64,000 bases of DNA from Limnanthes douglasii subsp. nivea (GCA_036936605.1 JAUPFV010000005.1:2283670-2347669), one strand, 5' to 3'; numbered from the stretch's first letter, positions 24,213 through 35,853 are shown. Numbers and translations: made by a program. Notes: a model not told the origin generated them from the sequence alone.

Positions 24213-25950
24213 TTGCAAAAAAATAAGCCAAAACTACTTCGTGAAGTGATATTTTCATAATTTTCAATATTTACAAAGATATCACTCATTAAAAAAACCT
24301 CTAAAATTCTTAAGTTTCTATCTATTTAGGTCTTATGTTGCTATTTAAAAAGATCAAGTATTTCTGAATGATAACATTCAAAAAATTTAATATATATGTT
24401 ACAACTTAATAACTCTATTAATAATAATGATGAGTCAAAAAAGTTACTAAGTAGACAAAAAGATTAACAAGTTTCTAACAATCATATTCATATCTAATAG
24501 AATCAAGAGTGGGGAACAATTAAAATTCATTTATGATATCAAGTTTAAGTGTCGCATTAGTCATAATCTATTGAAGTTGTATCTTTTTTTTATTTTATGA
24601 TTGAATTTGTAAAGTAATATGAATTTGGTTAGTTCTGGACTAGAACTAGATTAAAAGGTTTTTGTTGTATTAATTGTCATATCATTGATCTATTTTAATG
24701 ATATTAAATGTGAAATTTATAAGTGATGCATCTTAAATATTAAAAACCTATAATAATCAGAATTATTTTTTATAATTTTATGAATTTTTAAAAAAAACAT
24801 AGGATAAAAAAACACTAAGTCTAATATTAAATTTGTAACCTCAATGTAATTAAAAAAATTAATACGTTGTTGATTTTTTTTTCAAATGACATTCTTAACA
24901 TCTATTGTGAATGAACCGATCAAATCCGACAAAACTAAATATCCGAATGTAAATCTAAAAATTCTTCAATAAAACGTTATCTATATCTTATAATAGTGGG
25001 ATAATATAATCCATTAGCTTACTGTTGGAAGAGAATATATATATATATATATATATATAGAACTAAAATTAACCATCTCAAATTATAAATAGATTACATA
25101 TAACATGGGAACATTTGAATAATAAATCAATAAAGATGGAAAATACAAGTTATAGAGTGTCTAGCTAAATTGTACCCTTTTTGTTATAGAAGATTTTACA
25201 ATTAAATAGTATCTGAAAATCAACAAGAAACGGGGTCAAACTTAAAGATATTTTCGAACATCCAAATCACTATCTAACAAATAGTGTGGTCGAGAATCCA
25301 TAAAACTAAAAGAAAACGATACGTTATTTCTGGTGCCCTTAATTCTAAAATTATTATGAGGTTTATTTTATCAAAATATTGTAAAGTCAAATATTATATT
25401 ACTTTAAACGTCTGGATATATTTAAGGATCTATATTCAAACTTTACTATTTTTCTATTGCATATATTTTAATGTGAGTTATATATTTTAAAAAGGTAAGT
25501 TTGTCTGTTTATGGTTGTGGTTTCTATAAAACAATTAGATCGTGCAGCAATACACGATAAAAAAGACATGGCCGGTTGGTCAGGTTTATGTGTGCGGTTG
25601 TATAATTTTGTGCAATCAAATAGTTGGAATTTTGTCAAATGGTCACGTTTTTTAGATAGTGCGACGTTGTACGGTTAAATTTAACGGTGTAGTTGTGAAA
25701 ACGTCGCACATCCAAATCCATCTGAACTTGACCAAATAGATAAATACCTATTTGGTCGAGCATACTTGTACGACGAATTTTATGACTCATGATCAATGTT
25801 GCACGATTTAGCATTTGGAACATTGGTCATTTGGTCAAGTCTTTTATGTTCGTGTTCCATTACAGGATACGAGTATTTGGACTTTGACGTTCTAAATTTT
25901 ACGGTTTCCAAGATGATCTTTCATATTCCCGCTTGATAATTTTTTAATTA
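24213..25950. other. AT-rich stretch without recognisable genes
   Basis: Low-complexity AT-rich sequence with an (AT)n run at 25034-25058. Between 25560 and 25870 the composition changes and recurring CATTTGGTC / TTTGGTCAAG and GTCGCAC-like words suggest a small decayed element. No coding sequence can be supported. Confidence 0.4.
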
Positions 25951-25954
25951 TTAC

Positions 25955-26234
25955 TTTGCACAATAGATAGTTAACTCCTTATTCATATAGTCCAAGCCAT
26001 TGTTAGTCAAAAAGCTTCTTAAATATTTCTCTGATTTGATTTTCTATTAATATCTTACAGTTCAAAAAGGCATCAAGCTATTCATCTTTGATCTTCAAAA
26101 TTATAACACATACTTTCCAAAGAACATTCATCAATCAACGAAATAAAGTATCTTGCACCATCTATTGTAGTTTCTAATGCCGGATCCTAAACATCTGAAT
26201 GAACATAATCAAGCACTTTATTCGATGTGTTTCT
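25955..26234 (-). pseudogene. Copia element D, integrase part (left of the element C insertion)
   Basis: On the minus strand the frames give VLDYVHSDV, DGARYFISLID and, after frameshifts, TNNGLDYMNKEL, the catalytic core of a Ty1/copia integrase with its first two acidic positions. It continues across element C: the upstream part lies at 37958-39250. The 3' part of D (RT and RNase H) is missing here. Confidence 0.8.
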
Positions 26235-26519
26235 TAATAAGGGAGTAATTCACCAATATTAATAAAAAGGAGTCAATTGTAAATAGAATGATTTGTAAAC
26301 CAAGTATTTTATGAAAGACTAAAAGAGAAATAAAACAAGACCACCAAGGACATTAATGGGTCCACCCTTCCCCATTATAAAAGGAGACCCATTATTCTTG
26401 GTAGGTGGAACAATTGGATATAATATTCTCTTCCTACTTTCTCTCTCTAGAATATTGAACCTTAGTCACATCAGGACCAATATCCAATATTACCCCTTTT
26501 GTCATTTATTCTCTCATCA
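26235..26519 (+). repeat. 5' LTR of element C
   Basis: The consensus TGATAAGGGAGC start is altered here to TAATAAGGGAGT; the end is CTCTCATCA. A TATA box TATAAAAG lies at 26376-26383. Compared with the 3' LTR it lacks about 45 bp after AATAGAATGA, probably a deletion between short repeats. Confidence 0.9.
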
Positions 26520-26520
26520 T

Positions 26521-26538
26521 TGGCGCCGTCTGTGGGAA
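26521..26538 (+). promoter_or_regulatory. Primer binding site of element C
   Basis: TGGCGCCGTCTGTGGGAA follows the LTR end by one base. The TGGCGCC start is the common form of plant gypsy primer sites. Confidence 0.8.
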
Positions 26539-26594
26539 AACATGATACCAAAAATGAATCTTTTTCTTTTAAAATCGCGACTTAATCCTAAAGA

Positions 26595-28207
26595 ATGAAT
26601 GACCAAGCAATCGGAGAGAGGGTCGGGAGAGAGGTGATCCGAGCCGTTTCGTTGTCTGAAGGAGAGGAAGCACCGGGTCGGGAATATTATGCGCAGGGTC
26701 GGGACAAGCGGTCGACCCTCATCATGACCCGGAGATAGCTGCTGGAAGACATCGCGAAGTTAAATGCTGAAAAGGAACGGGCGTTAGCTGATAAAAGGGC
26801 CCGGGAATGCAAAGGGAAAGAGCCAGTTGTGGATAACCGCGGCGAGGGCTACCCGACTATTAACCCTCGTATCGACGCCCGCCCTGTTAGATATTATCGG
26901 GAGTCTCGCCCGGAGGACAGGCAGGTTGGGGGAACGAAGCGGTACCCCAAGGATAATCAGGGGATTTCTGTTGACTATACTTCGGACGATTCATCAGGAA
27001 GAGAGTACCGACGTAAGGAGAGACTGAACAAGCATGCGCAGAAGAGCCATTCCCGACGAAATAGGGCGCCTCGATCTGACTCTCCTAATTTAAAAAAGGG
27101 TAGCTCTGAGAAAAGGACGCTAGTGTCTTTCGAAAAAGAAGAAATGCAAATGGGCAGTAGAGAGGCGTGGGTAGTTCTGCCTCACGCCCAGTGGCAACCG
27201 TCGAACAGCCAGAACCAGGGGTACCGAGTCAGCAGCCAGTTCATCAACCCAGGAGATGAAGGTCTGTATGGGATTCAGACCGAGGGGCTCGGAGGCGGCG
27301 CATTCGGATTCAGAATGAATTGGAGAGCCTCACCGTTGTCCAATGAAATATTGTCGGGACATCTCCTAAAGAGGTTTGATATTTCCAAATTAGAAAAGTA
27401 TGACGGTAAGAGAGACCCAGATAATCATTAGGAAGCTTTCAAAAACTTTATGTTGAGTTTTGATAACGACGATAAGCTTATGTGTCGGGAATTTTAATGA
27501 CATTCAGAGACCGGGAATCAAAGTGGTACAACCGGCTACCACAGGGTAGTATCAAAAACTTCGGGATGTTCTGGAGGATGTTCTGTCAGCACTTTTTAGA
27601 ACAAAAGCTTCCGAGCTAATAGAGATACGATCATGAACTGTAAGCAGAGACTAGGAGAGAGCCTCAAGGATTACACCAGGCGTTTTATATATGTTAAGAC
27701 CGACCTGGATCATTGCGAAGAAAACGTGGCACTAACGGCATACCGGTTGGGGTTGCTTCCGGGACCGATGAAGCAAGCGGTCACTAAAAAGCAAACTTTT
27801 ACTTTTTCCGCCCTTCTGGCTCAGGTGGAAAAGCAGATACTGATCGAAGAAACCGAGGCGTCTGATTTGGCCGTGCAAATTCAACAGAGCGCGCAAGCGT
27901 CGATCATCATAAAACAAGGGGCTCAATCTAGCTATGCTCAGCAAGTCCAGCCAGTCAACACAATACCGCCGACCCAGTCTTTGCCAATCAAGCCTTTGGC
28001 TTCCTAGAGCCAAAAAGCAAAGTCGACGAGCCAAGTGGTCTCGCGACCTATGTCTAATAATTGGATCCGACCCGCTTACTTCGCTGACCTAACAGAATGT
28101 GTCTCTTCTATCTATGAAAAAACTAAGAAAAATGGGATGTACCGAAGGCCTTTTTCCATTCCGACACCTCGGGAGCACAGGAACAACCGGTTCGTTACCA
28201 TGAAGAT
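26595..28207 (+). pseudogene. gag: gag of element C (broken)
   Basis: It starts MNDQAIGERVGRE. A TAG near 26736 interrupts the N-terminus where the inverted copy (35862-37437) has an open codon (WRQLLEDI). The capsid region follows (RFDISKLEKYDGKRDPDNH, WYNRLPQGSIKNFG) with frameshifts near 27430-27620, then the C-terminal third (27633-28007) and a degenerate zinc knuckle ending HDTKDC near 28220. Confidence 0.85.
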
Positions 28208-28825
28208 GTGAGACACGATACCAAGGATTGCATCACCCTCAAAAAGGAGATACAGATGCTGATAGAACACAGAAACCTACTCGAGTACGTGAAAAAGAAA
28301 TCACAACATGGCATCGATTCGAAAGAAATCGTGACGATACCGAAGTCCGAGACAACCATGATAATTTCCGAAGTGACTGACCCTTTCGATTTCTCCAACG
28401 AGTATTTAGATCCAGATGTCAATCGTAACCTCATCGGGGTCATCGAAGAGGAAGCTGCGGAAAGTAACAGGAATGTGAGAAACCTTTGTCTATTTTTCGA
28501 ATCATTGACTATTTTTTGGGGTGATTCTATGACCGGGATAACGCACTCCTCCAGAAAGCGACATATTGTGAACTTGGCTACTCAGTTGGAAGCTCGTCCC
28601 TATCCCCATTCGAAAACCGTTCCTTCACCAATTCTGTATTTTGACGATGACGACATGAGAGACATTGCCGGACCCCATGAGGACACCGTCGTTATTGGGG
28701 CGGCCATTGCGGGAGAAGAGGTCCGACGCATCTTGATAGACACCGGGAGTTCAGCCAACATAATTTTTGCATCAACTTTCGCCAAGTTCAGGGCACCGCC
28801 AGTCATTACACGTTCGGATCGATGA
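28208..28825 (+). pseudogene. Protease region of element C
   Basis: The frame runs from the gag end into the protease with an intact active-site triad (LIDTGSSANIIF, Asp codon at 28739-28741), preceded by DMRDIAGPHEDTVVIGAAI. It is open for 205 residues but then shifts frame near 28800 into RT, with a deletion of the protease C-terminal part. Confidence 0.85.
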
Positions 28826-28829
28826 TCCT

Positions 28830-30281
28830 AGAGAAGCTCCCAGTTTTTTAACTACCGACAAAGAGTGCGAAAAATACCAATTTACCGAAGGAAAAGTTTT
28901 ACAGATCGTAATCCAATTATCGTTGATCTTCAAGAAACAGTTGTTGTTGGTACTACATGAGAACTTAGATTTGTTCGCGTGGTGTTCAAAGGATGTGACC
29001 GGAGTCCCAGAGAACCATGTGATTCACAAACTAACTATCAACAAGAATGTCAGACTCATTTCACAAAAGCGGCGGGCTTTTTCGCCGGAAAAAGCAGAAA
29101 TCATCCTGAAAGAAGTCGAACGAATGCTCAGCGTCTGGCACATCAAAGAGTCGAGTTACCCACTCTGGACATCCAACCCTGTCCTGGTAAAAAAGAAGAA
29201 CGGGAAGTGGAGGATGTGTGTGGACTTCACCGACCTTAATCGAGCGTGCCCGAAGGATCCCTTCCCGATGCCAAGAATCGACCAGTTGATGGATTCAGCG
29301 TCCGGTAACAAATTTCTCTCCTTTATGGACGCGTATGCGGGCTACAACCAAATCAAGTTGCACCCGTCGGATCAGGAAAACACAACATTTATTACGGGTT
29401 AAGGCTTGTATTGCTATAAGGTTATGTCGTTCGGGTTAAAAAACGCTGGAGCAACTTATCAAAGGTTGGTTAACAAGACCTTCGACTGCCAGATAGGGAG
29501 GAATATGGAAGTTTACATCGATGACATGTTAGTAAAGAGTGGTACAAACGAAGACCATCTGTCCGATTTGAGAGAAACCTTTGATAATCTAAGGGATATA
29601 AATCTCAAGCTAAACCCGGAGAAGTGCTCATTTGGGGTAAGGTCGGGTAAGTTCCTAGGGTTTTTTGTCAGCGAAAAAGGAATTGAGGCAGACCCGACTC
29701 AACTACAGGCCCTTACCGATATGACAATACCTAAGAATGTCAAGGAAGTCCAGATATTGACCGGGCGTCTTGCGGCCTTAAATCTATTTATCTCTCGTTC
29801 ATCTGATAAGTACGCTCCATTTTTTCAGGTTTTGAGAAACGCCAAGAGTTTTATTTGGACGCTGGAGTGCAGCGCTGCTTTTTTAGGGATCAAAACTTAT
29901 TTATCCTCCTCGAACCTCCTAACAAAGCCCCTGACAGGGGACACTCTTTTTCTTTATATAGCAGTTTCGGATTTTGCAGTAAGTGCGGCTCTGATCAGTG
30001 AATCAGGAACGGTCCCCAAAGCGGTATACTGTGTGAGAAAAATCTTACTAGACGCGGAGACACGGTATTTGAAGTTGGAAAAAATGGCCCTAGCTTTGGT
30101 GACCGCAACGCGAAAAATACGGCCATATTTTCAGGCCCACCCCATTATCGTCCGAACCTCGTTTCCACTCAAGTACGTACTTCTGCGACCGGACATGTCG
30201 GGAAGAATGTCCAAATGGTCGGTCGAGTTAGGCGATTTCGATATCAACTTTGAGCCGCGGAAAGCCATCAAAGGCCAATAG
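28830..30281 (+). pseudogene. pol: RT and RNase H of element C (broken)
   Basis: RT motifs NLDLFAWCSKDVTGVP, KKKNGKWRMCVDFTDLNRACPKD, YKVMSFGLKNAGATYQRL and an intact YIDDML box are readable. A TAA at 29400-29402 interrupts the frame between the palm motifs. The native RNase H follows (VYCVRKILLDAETRYLKLEK). The frame closes at 30279-30281, before the second RNase H. Confidence 0.88.
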
Positions 30282-30284
30282 TTG

Positions 30285-30960
30285 AATTCCACTCTGATCG
30301 CCCGGACCAAGACACATCGCGTGAGGCGGGCGAACCAGACGAGTGGGTCATTCGAACCGATGGTGGGTCGAACGTCCATGGATGCGGCACGAGCGTACAG
30401 CTAGTCACTCCAACGGGCATAAGTATGCATCAGACAATCCAGTTTGGTTTTCAAACTTCTAACAACAAAGCCGAATATGAAGCTGCCTTGACCGGTTTAC
30501 GACTAGCACAGGTATGCGGAGCTACACATGTGCGCCTTATCAGTGATTCTCAGCTTTTGATCAATCAAGCCTCGGGAGCATCGGAAGCTAGGAAAGAACA
30601 TCTGGTTCAGTACTTAGCGGCACTACGAGTGTTAGCCGCCTCGTTCACCAAGGTAACATACGTGCATGTCCCGAGGACCAAAAATATGGTAGCCGATTCT
30701 TTAGCGTCGGCTTCGTGTTCAAGCAGTTACCCCTGGGTAACCGAATAAGAGAACCCATCAATCATAAGGAGGAAAGAGCTGGATAACCGACCAGAGATGG
30801 CTTGTCAGGTGTCTTCAGTAACTATTTCAGATTGGCGAAGGGATATTATTGCTTTCCTAGCCGAAGGATTACTACCAGACGATAGCCTATCAGCTCGGAA
30901 GATACTAAACAAATCCCGGGGCTACGTTTTTATTGGGGGACGTTTTGTACAAAATATCAT
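30285..30960 (+). pseudogene. Second (archaeal-type) RNase H of element C
   Basis: VIRTDGGSNVHGCG, then SNNKAEYEAALTGLRLAQVCG, LISDSQLLINQ and NMVADSLASA show the acquired RNase H that marks the Tat lineage. The last part before integrase has a stop near 30748 and further damage. Confidence 0.85.
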
Positions 30961-30964
30961 TTAG

Positions 30965-32067
30965 CCGGCCTTTACTGCTGTGTTTGGGAGTAAACTAGTC
31001 ACGAATAATTGTATCCGAACTACACGACGGAGAGGGCGCGACTCACTGTGGATACAAGGCATTGATCAGAAGAATCTTCCTCGCCGAGTTCTATTGGCCA
31101 ACGGTTACGACTGATGCTCAGCAGAAAGTAAAAACATGCGACACATGCCAAAGATTCACGAATACCATAAACATTCCCGCGGCCCCTTTAGAATCTATAT
31201 CTGAAGGCTTACCTTTCGACCGCTGGGGAATCGACCTCGTGGGACCATTACCAATGGCATCCGGTGGAAGACAGACGATCGTGGTGGCTGTGGATTACTT
31301 TTCCAAATGGGTGGAGGTCGAACCATTATCGGCTACCAAGACCAAGGATGTCATCAAATTCATTTGGTTGAACATCTGCTGTAGGTTCGGGGTACCTCAA
31401 TAGCTCACCATGGATAACGGACTCCAGTTCGATAGCCATGAGATGAAATCTTTTTGTACGACCCATAGGATTAAGCAATGTTTTCTGCCCCCTTCCATCC
31501 CCAAGCAAACGGGCAAGTCGAGGTTACAAACCGAACCATTCTGGACGGGCTCAAAAAGAACTTGGAAGGAAAAGCTGGCAAATGGCCGGACTACTTACAA
31601 GAAGTATTATGGGCTTACCGAACCACACCTCGAACGACAACCAAAGAGTCACCTTATGCCTTAGTTTATGGAATGGACGCCGTCACCCCAGCGTAATCGA
31701 TCTTTCTATCTTTTAGGGTCGGTACTTACACGGAAAGTGAAAACGACAACGTCAGACGATTAGATCTAGACCTGATAGAAGAAAAAAGGGGCCGAGCTCA
31801 TCTCAATTCTTTACATTATCAAACCTTAATGAGAAGTCGGTATGCATCCAATGTACGTCGGTGAGAGTTCAAAGTCGGGGATAAGGTCTTAAGGAGAGTT
31901 TTCCTGCATACCAAGGATAAGAGCCTCCGCAAGCTAGCCCCAAACTGGGAGGGACCGTATACAGTAGTAGAACGAGTTAAGAGCGGAACATATCGCTTAC
32001 AGGACGCGCGCGGGCGTTTGCTGAGACTCCCGTGGAACATTGAACACTTAAAACTATATTTAGAGTA
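30965..32067 (+). pseudogene. Integrase of element C (broken)
   Basis: Pieces include the HHCC domain (HCGYKALIRRIFLAEFYWP, CDTCQRF), the core (WGIDLVGPLPMASGGRQT, MDNGLQFDS, FHPQANGQVEVTNR) and the C-terminus (GPYTVVERVKSGTYRLQD ... LKLYLE). Stops at 31401-31403 and 31694-31696 and a frameshift near 31480 kill it. Confidence 0.88.
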
Positions 32068-32111
32068 ACTTTGTTGATATTTGTAACCATTTCTGTAAGA
32101 ACCTTTGGTCG

Positions 32112-32165
32112 GGGATGTACTCTTTCCTAACTTGGTGGCGCGAGAAGGATTTAATGAGGCATCCA
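32112..32165 (+). promoter_or_regulatory. Conserved post-pol motif of element C
   Basis: TACTCTTTCCTAACTTGGTG then GCGCGAGAAGGATTTAATGA GGC matches the motif after pol in element A (8195-8241) and, more weakly, B. A similar tract is widespread near the 3' end of plant LTR elements; its role is unclear. Confidence 0.6.
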
Positions 32166-32262
32166 TGGCAACCGACCCTTTTTAATTCAAATTTTTTCCT
32201 TTATATCTCCGAACTGTTAACGAATTCAGCTGACGAGCTGACGGACAACTGATGACGAATTT

Positions 32263-32612
32263 AAATTGATCAACAGAACCTTCAACGGTTTTTCAGTGAT
32301 TAAGCTGATCTACATATCTTATTTCCCGACCGTATGGGAGGATTTTTCAATTTAAATTGATCAATGAAACCTTCAACGGTTTTTCAGTGATTAAGCTGAT
32401 CTACATATCTTATTTCCGACCCTATGGGAGGATTTTTCAATTTAAATTGATCAACGGAACCTTCAACGGTTTTTCAGTGATTAAGCTGATCTACATATCT
32501 TATTTTCCGACCCTATGGGGGGATTTTTCAATTTAAATTGATCGACAGAACCTTGAACGGTTTTCAGTGTTTAAAACTAATTCACATCTTACGTCCAGGA
32601 CCCTATGAGAAA
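32263..32612 (+). repeat. 91-bp tandem repeat, about 4 copies, in element C
   Basis: Copies start at 32263, 32354, 32444 and 32535 at AAATTGATC and share CCTTCAACGGTTTTTCAGTG and CTACATATCTTATTTCC. The last copy is the most diverged. The array lies between integrase and the end of the antisense gene, where Tat elements often carry tandem arrays. Confidence 0.9.
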
Positions 32613-32688
32613 TTTTCACTTGACAACAAAAAAACATAACAGCAAAATAGCGGATATTAATTTTCAAGACAATGGTTACAAGCATAGT

Positions 32689-33138
32689 TCAACAAAAGGG
32701 TTCTACCAACCCAGCAGTTACAAAACTTAACATAAAAAAAAAATATCGAAGGTCAAACATCCTCTCCCTCAGACTCCGTTCCAGTGTCGTCCGTCTCATC
32801 ATCCTCACAAACCACTCCCTCGGGGCGGTCGGCCTCGGGAACATCCGCCACATTGACCCAAGGGGCAGGTCGGGGAAGCGGTGATGAAAGGTCAGTACAT
32901 AAGCGGCTTTGGCCTCGGCCGTTTCCTTCTCCATCCACCTCTGGCACTGGTCGGCGAAAAGGGCATTAGCAGCCTTCTGGTCGGATATTTCCTGACCCAG
33001 TTTTCCGGCGCTATCATCCCGGTCTTTTCTAACAAGTTCCACAGTGTTTTCGACCGTCTTCAGCTTCTCCTCCAACAGCCTCTGAGCTTCTTTCCCCTTC
33101 CTCAATTCCTCTTCGAGAGCGACAAACTTTCCCTCCAC
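32689..33138 (-). pseudogene. Antisense gene of element C, coiled-coil C-terminus
   Basis: A heptad-rich stretch (FVALEEELRKGKEAQRLLEEK) is followed by YVLTFHHRFPDLPLGSMW, the same terminal motif as in A and B (FHEKFPKxxLGDLW). The rest of the tail is out of frame (acidic, EEDETDDTGTESEGED in the alternative frame). Confidence 0.75.
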
Positions 33139-33197
33139 GTCCCCTAGCTTCTAGTTTAGCTCCGCTGCCCATCGTTCCTTCATCGCCAAGGGCACGA

Positions 33198-33960
33198 TCA
33201 TATTATACAGAGACAGGGACAGACCGTCTGTGATCCGAAGAGGGAATGTGTGCGGACTCTACAGCACGGACAGTACCGGCAGCTTGGTACCGCTCGAGGA
33301 GCCACGGTGTCTTTCGACTTCTTATTTTGAGCGCCGTCTGCTTCAGCCTTGTCTTTCCGCTTCTTGACCAACTCCTTAGACTGGTGGGTTTCACCATCCA
33401 CCCCGGCGGTTTCCCCTTGTTTTCCTTCAGAAGCGCCCCCTTCAGCCTCGGCATCAGCATACTCAGCTTCTTCATCCGACTTAGGACGCTTGCCAGGAGC
33501 CTTGTTGCGCTTCAGAATAAATAAGTGTGTGTCGGGCGCGTTTGTCTTCGCAACCAAGTCCACCAAGCTTGGGGGTTGGTGCAGCTCCTCAGTTGTCAAT
33601 GGCTCCGACGAGCACCGCTAGAGGTTTCTCATGATCAGTTTCGTATCTTTAAAAGCGCGATGGAACACCCGACCCCAATGCTTCCTTGCATAGTCCTTTA
33701 AAATCTGGAAGGTCGCTTTGTCAGGCTTGAAGTGGTCTTTCTTCAACCCCTGGATGAATTCCTTCGACATTGCATAAAGGGTCGGTCCATAAAAAAAATA
33801 CCATTAGGCACCCAAGTCCGCAGTAATCGCCTCAGATTCTCCTTGCTGTATGGACGGCCGTTTTCCCAGCAGCCGCTGAGAAAAACGAACCGATGCTTCC
33901 AACCCTTATCGCCCTCGAGAAAGTCGTTTACAATCTTTCAGGTGTTGGCCAAGGAAGAAT
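33198..33960 (-). pseudogene. Antisense gene of element C, middle part
   Basis: Frames give KHRFVFLSGCWENGRPYS, RLLRTWVPNG, then FKPDKATFQILKDYARKHW, RVFHRAFKD and ILKRNKAPGKRPKSDEEAE, aligning with WENGKK, LLRSRWRSD, NWENRFHKAF and LRAKAPSKMKG of element B. I see no GT-AG intron at the place where A and B have one. Frameshifts and stops are frequent. Confidence 0.65.
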
Positions 33961-34273
33961 AAAATAAAGGAGACTTGGGGGATTTCGAGAGCCCGGACAT
34001 GTCTATGTACTCGTCCATTGGCATGACCCGACCCGATAAGTGAGAAGCCATGATGCACGACATCAGCGTATACCACGCGTTGGGCGTTAGCTGTGAGGGG
34101 CAGATGTTGAGGGTTTGAAAGTATAAAGCTATCTCAGGGTCTAGAGGAAACCTGAGACCCCAGTTGAAAAGTTCGGTGAAGATCACGATTTCCCGTGACC
34201 GAACATGTACCGGCGTCTCCCCGGGCTTGGGAAATCGAACATTAACGCACTCCGGGATACCCCACCGGATCAA
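33938..34273 (-). pseudogene. Antisense gene of element C, conserved globular core
   Basis: WGIPECVNVRFPKPGETPVH, FTELFNWGLRFPLDPEIALY and CPSQLTPNAWYTLMSCIMAS correspond closely to the core in A and B and to the Transposase_28-like pattern. This is the best conserved part of the protein between the two families. A frameshift separates it from the N-terminal pieces. Confidence 0.85.
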
Positions 34274-35098
34274 AAGCTCTTCATGCTCTGCAGCCGAAAA
34301 ATAGAGATATTGCCCTCGAAGAGGGAAACGACATCGTCCTGGGGCAACCAGCGATGGTAGTTAGTAGTAATGGCTGCCTCAATCTCAGCGGGAAGAGGCT
34401 CTTCGGGAAGAGTAGCTTCGCTGCCAACAATGGCAATACCTTCGGCAGCAGCCAAAGCATCCGTTTCCGGCTCTTCGGTATTATCTACCGGGACTGCATC
34501 CGATTTAAGGGAGCTAGCCGCAGGAGGGTCGGACGATTGAGTAGGAGGATCTGCGACACCATAACTACTTCCGGTCCGGGCAAGTTGCGCTTGTCGGTTA
34601 AGGCCCAGGAAAGTACGCGCGGTATTGGTGCCAGTCCGGTACCCCTAATGTCGCGAGTAAGTTGGACCATTTTAGGGGAGTTTTCCTTTGCGGGCGAAGT
34701 AAAGGTTGGAGAATCACCCATAGAAAGGAATTTAGATTTGCCTCGACTTCAGGGAGGAAAATGAGTCGGAGTGGTATAGGAATTCACCGACGAAGGCGTC
34801 GGGCGATTGATTTGAGTAGCAGGGGAAGGTAGCGAACTGCTGCTGGAAGGGATAACGGTGTTATCAGGGTACTCGCGTCGGATGGGACCGATATAACTAA
34901 GGACTCAGCGGGAACCGATTCGGGTAGTACGGGATCCTGAGGTAGTGGCACGGGTACAAAAGGTTTCGAATTAGAACTCCAGATCAGTCCCGCGGCTCGA
35001 TACTTTTCAGCGCGGTCACCAATGCTAGCCCACTCCTTGAATCCGAACATTGGCTTCTTCTTGGTTTTTGGTTTTCGCTTCGGGTACCTATTTCTCAT
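34270..35098 (-). pseudogene. Antisense gene of element C, N-terminal part
   Basis: Three frames (34270-34455, 34485-34721, 34784-35170) carry the polar N-terminus. The longest frame could start at 35170, but the TATA box ends only 10 bp before it, so I favour the Met at 35098 (MRNRYPKRKPKTKKKPM). FKEWASIGDRAEKYRAAGL here parallels IKGGWLNFSELERAQ...IAAGL in B. Stops and frameshifts break it. Confidence 0.65.
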
Positions 35099-35180
35099 AA
35101 AACAGGCTCTCTCTCTAGAATAATCCGGACAACACTTTGTCTCTTTAGAACGCCTCTGAGAGTGATTCATGTTTGTGAGG

Positions 35181-35188
35181 TATTTATA
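35181..35188 (-). promoter_or_regulatory. TATA box of the antisense gene in element C
   Basis: TATAAATA on the minus strand within GGTGCCTATAAATACCTCAC, 90 bp from the preferred start codon and 472 bp inside the 3' LTR boundary. Confidence 0.7.
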
Positions 35189-35645
35189 GGCACCCCCACC
35201 TAGCCGTTACGCGTACGGGGAAGTACAAGTGACGAAAAGCAGCGGGAAGTAGAAAGGACCTATTGAAAAACTATGCAAACAAGCAAGCTTCGAGTAATCG
35301 GTCAACACGTGTCGCCCTTAATCAGACTAGCACAGTAGGCATATACTAGCTAGCTCAGGAAGAGGCATTAGATGGGCCACATCTACTTGATTTATTTTTC
35401 AAAACCTGATTGTCGGTCTAGGCCCATGTAGAAGTCACTAAGAGAGATCGGAAGCAGATGCAAGATGACTTATAACAGCGTCAGGTCTAAACGCGACCGA
35501 CCATTTAATTAAAATATGGAGGGTCGGACATCAGTTGAAAGAATAGGTTCGGCCAAGGTAAACCAATCAATCGATACCAGAGGCTAAGGGACAGAGGCGC
35601 TCCAAGCTGATTCTTTTACAAGTCTTCATTCACGATGCTCTTGAA

Positions 35646-35659
35646 GACTGGGGGGCTAC
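35646..35659 (+). promoter_or_regulatory. Polypurine tract of element C
   Basis: GACTGGGGGGCTAC directly precedes TGATAAGGG, the LTR start. Confidence 0.8.
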
Positions 35660-35853
35660 TGATAAGGGAGCAATTCGCCAATATTAATAAAAAGGAGTCA
35701 ATTCTAAATAGAATGAAATTAATATATTTGTTACAGTATTTATTATTTACTAGAGGATGATTTGTAAACCAAGTATTTTATGAAGGACTAAAAGAGAAAT
35801 AAAACAAGACCACCAAGGACATTAATGGGTCCACCCTTCCTCACTATGAAAGG
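35660..35853 (+). repeat. 3' LTR of element C, left part
   Basis: It begins with the perfect LTR start TGATAAGGGAGC and matches the 5' LTR through the TATA region to CTATGAAAGGA. There it is interrupted by an inverted fragment; the rest of the LTR resumes at 37842. The junction has 8 extra bases (CATTAATG) that repeat sequence from earlier in the same LTR. Confidence 0.88.

Noticed and set aside
32263..32612. CRISPR-like array
   Set aside because: Units are 91 bp, directly adjacent, without unique spacers, in a plant retroelement.
35168..35170. ATG at 35170 as the start of the antisense gene in C
   Set aside because: It lies only 10 bp from the TATA box and would be upstream of the expected transcription start; the Met at 35098 fits the spacing seen in A and B.
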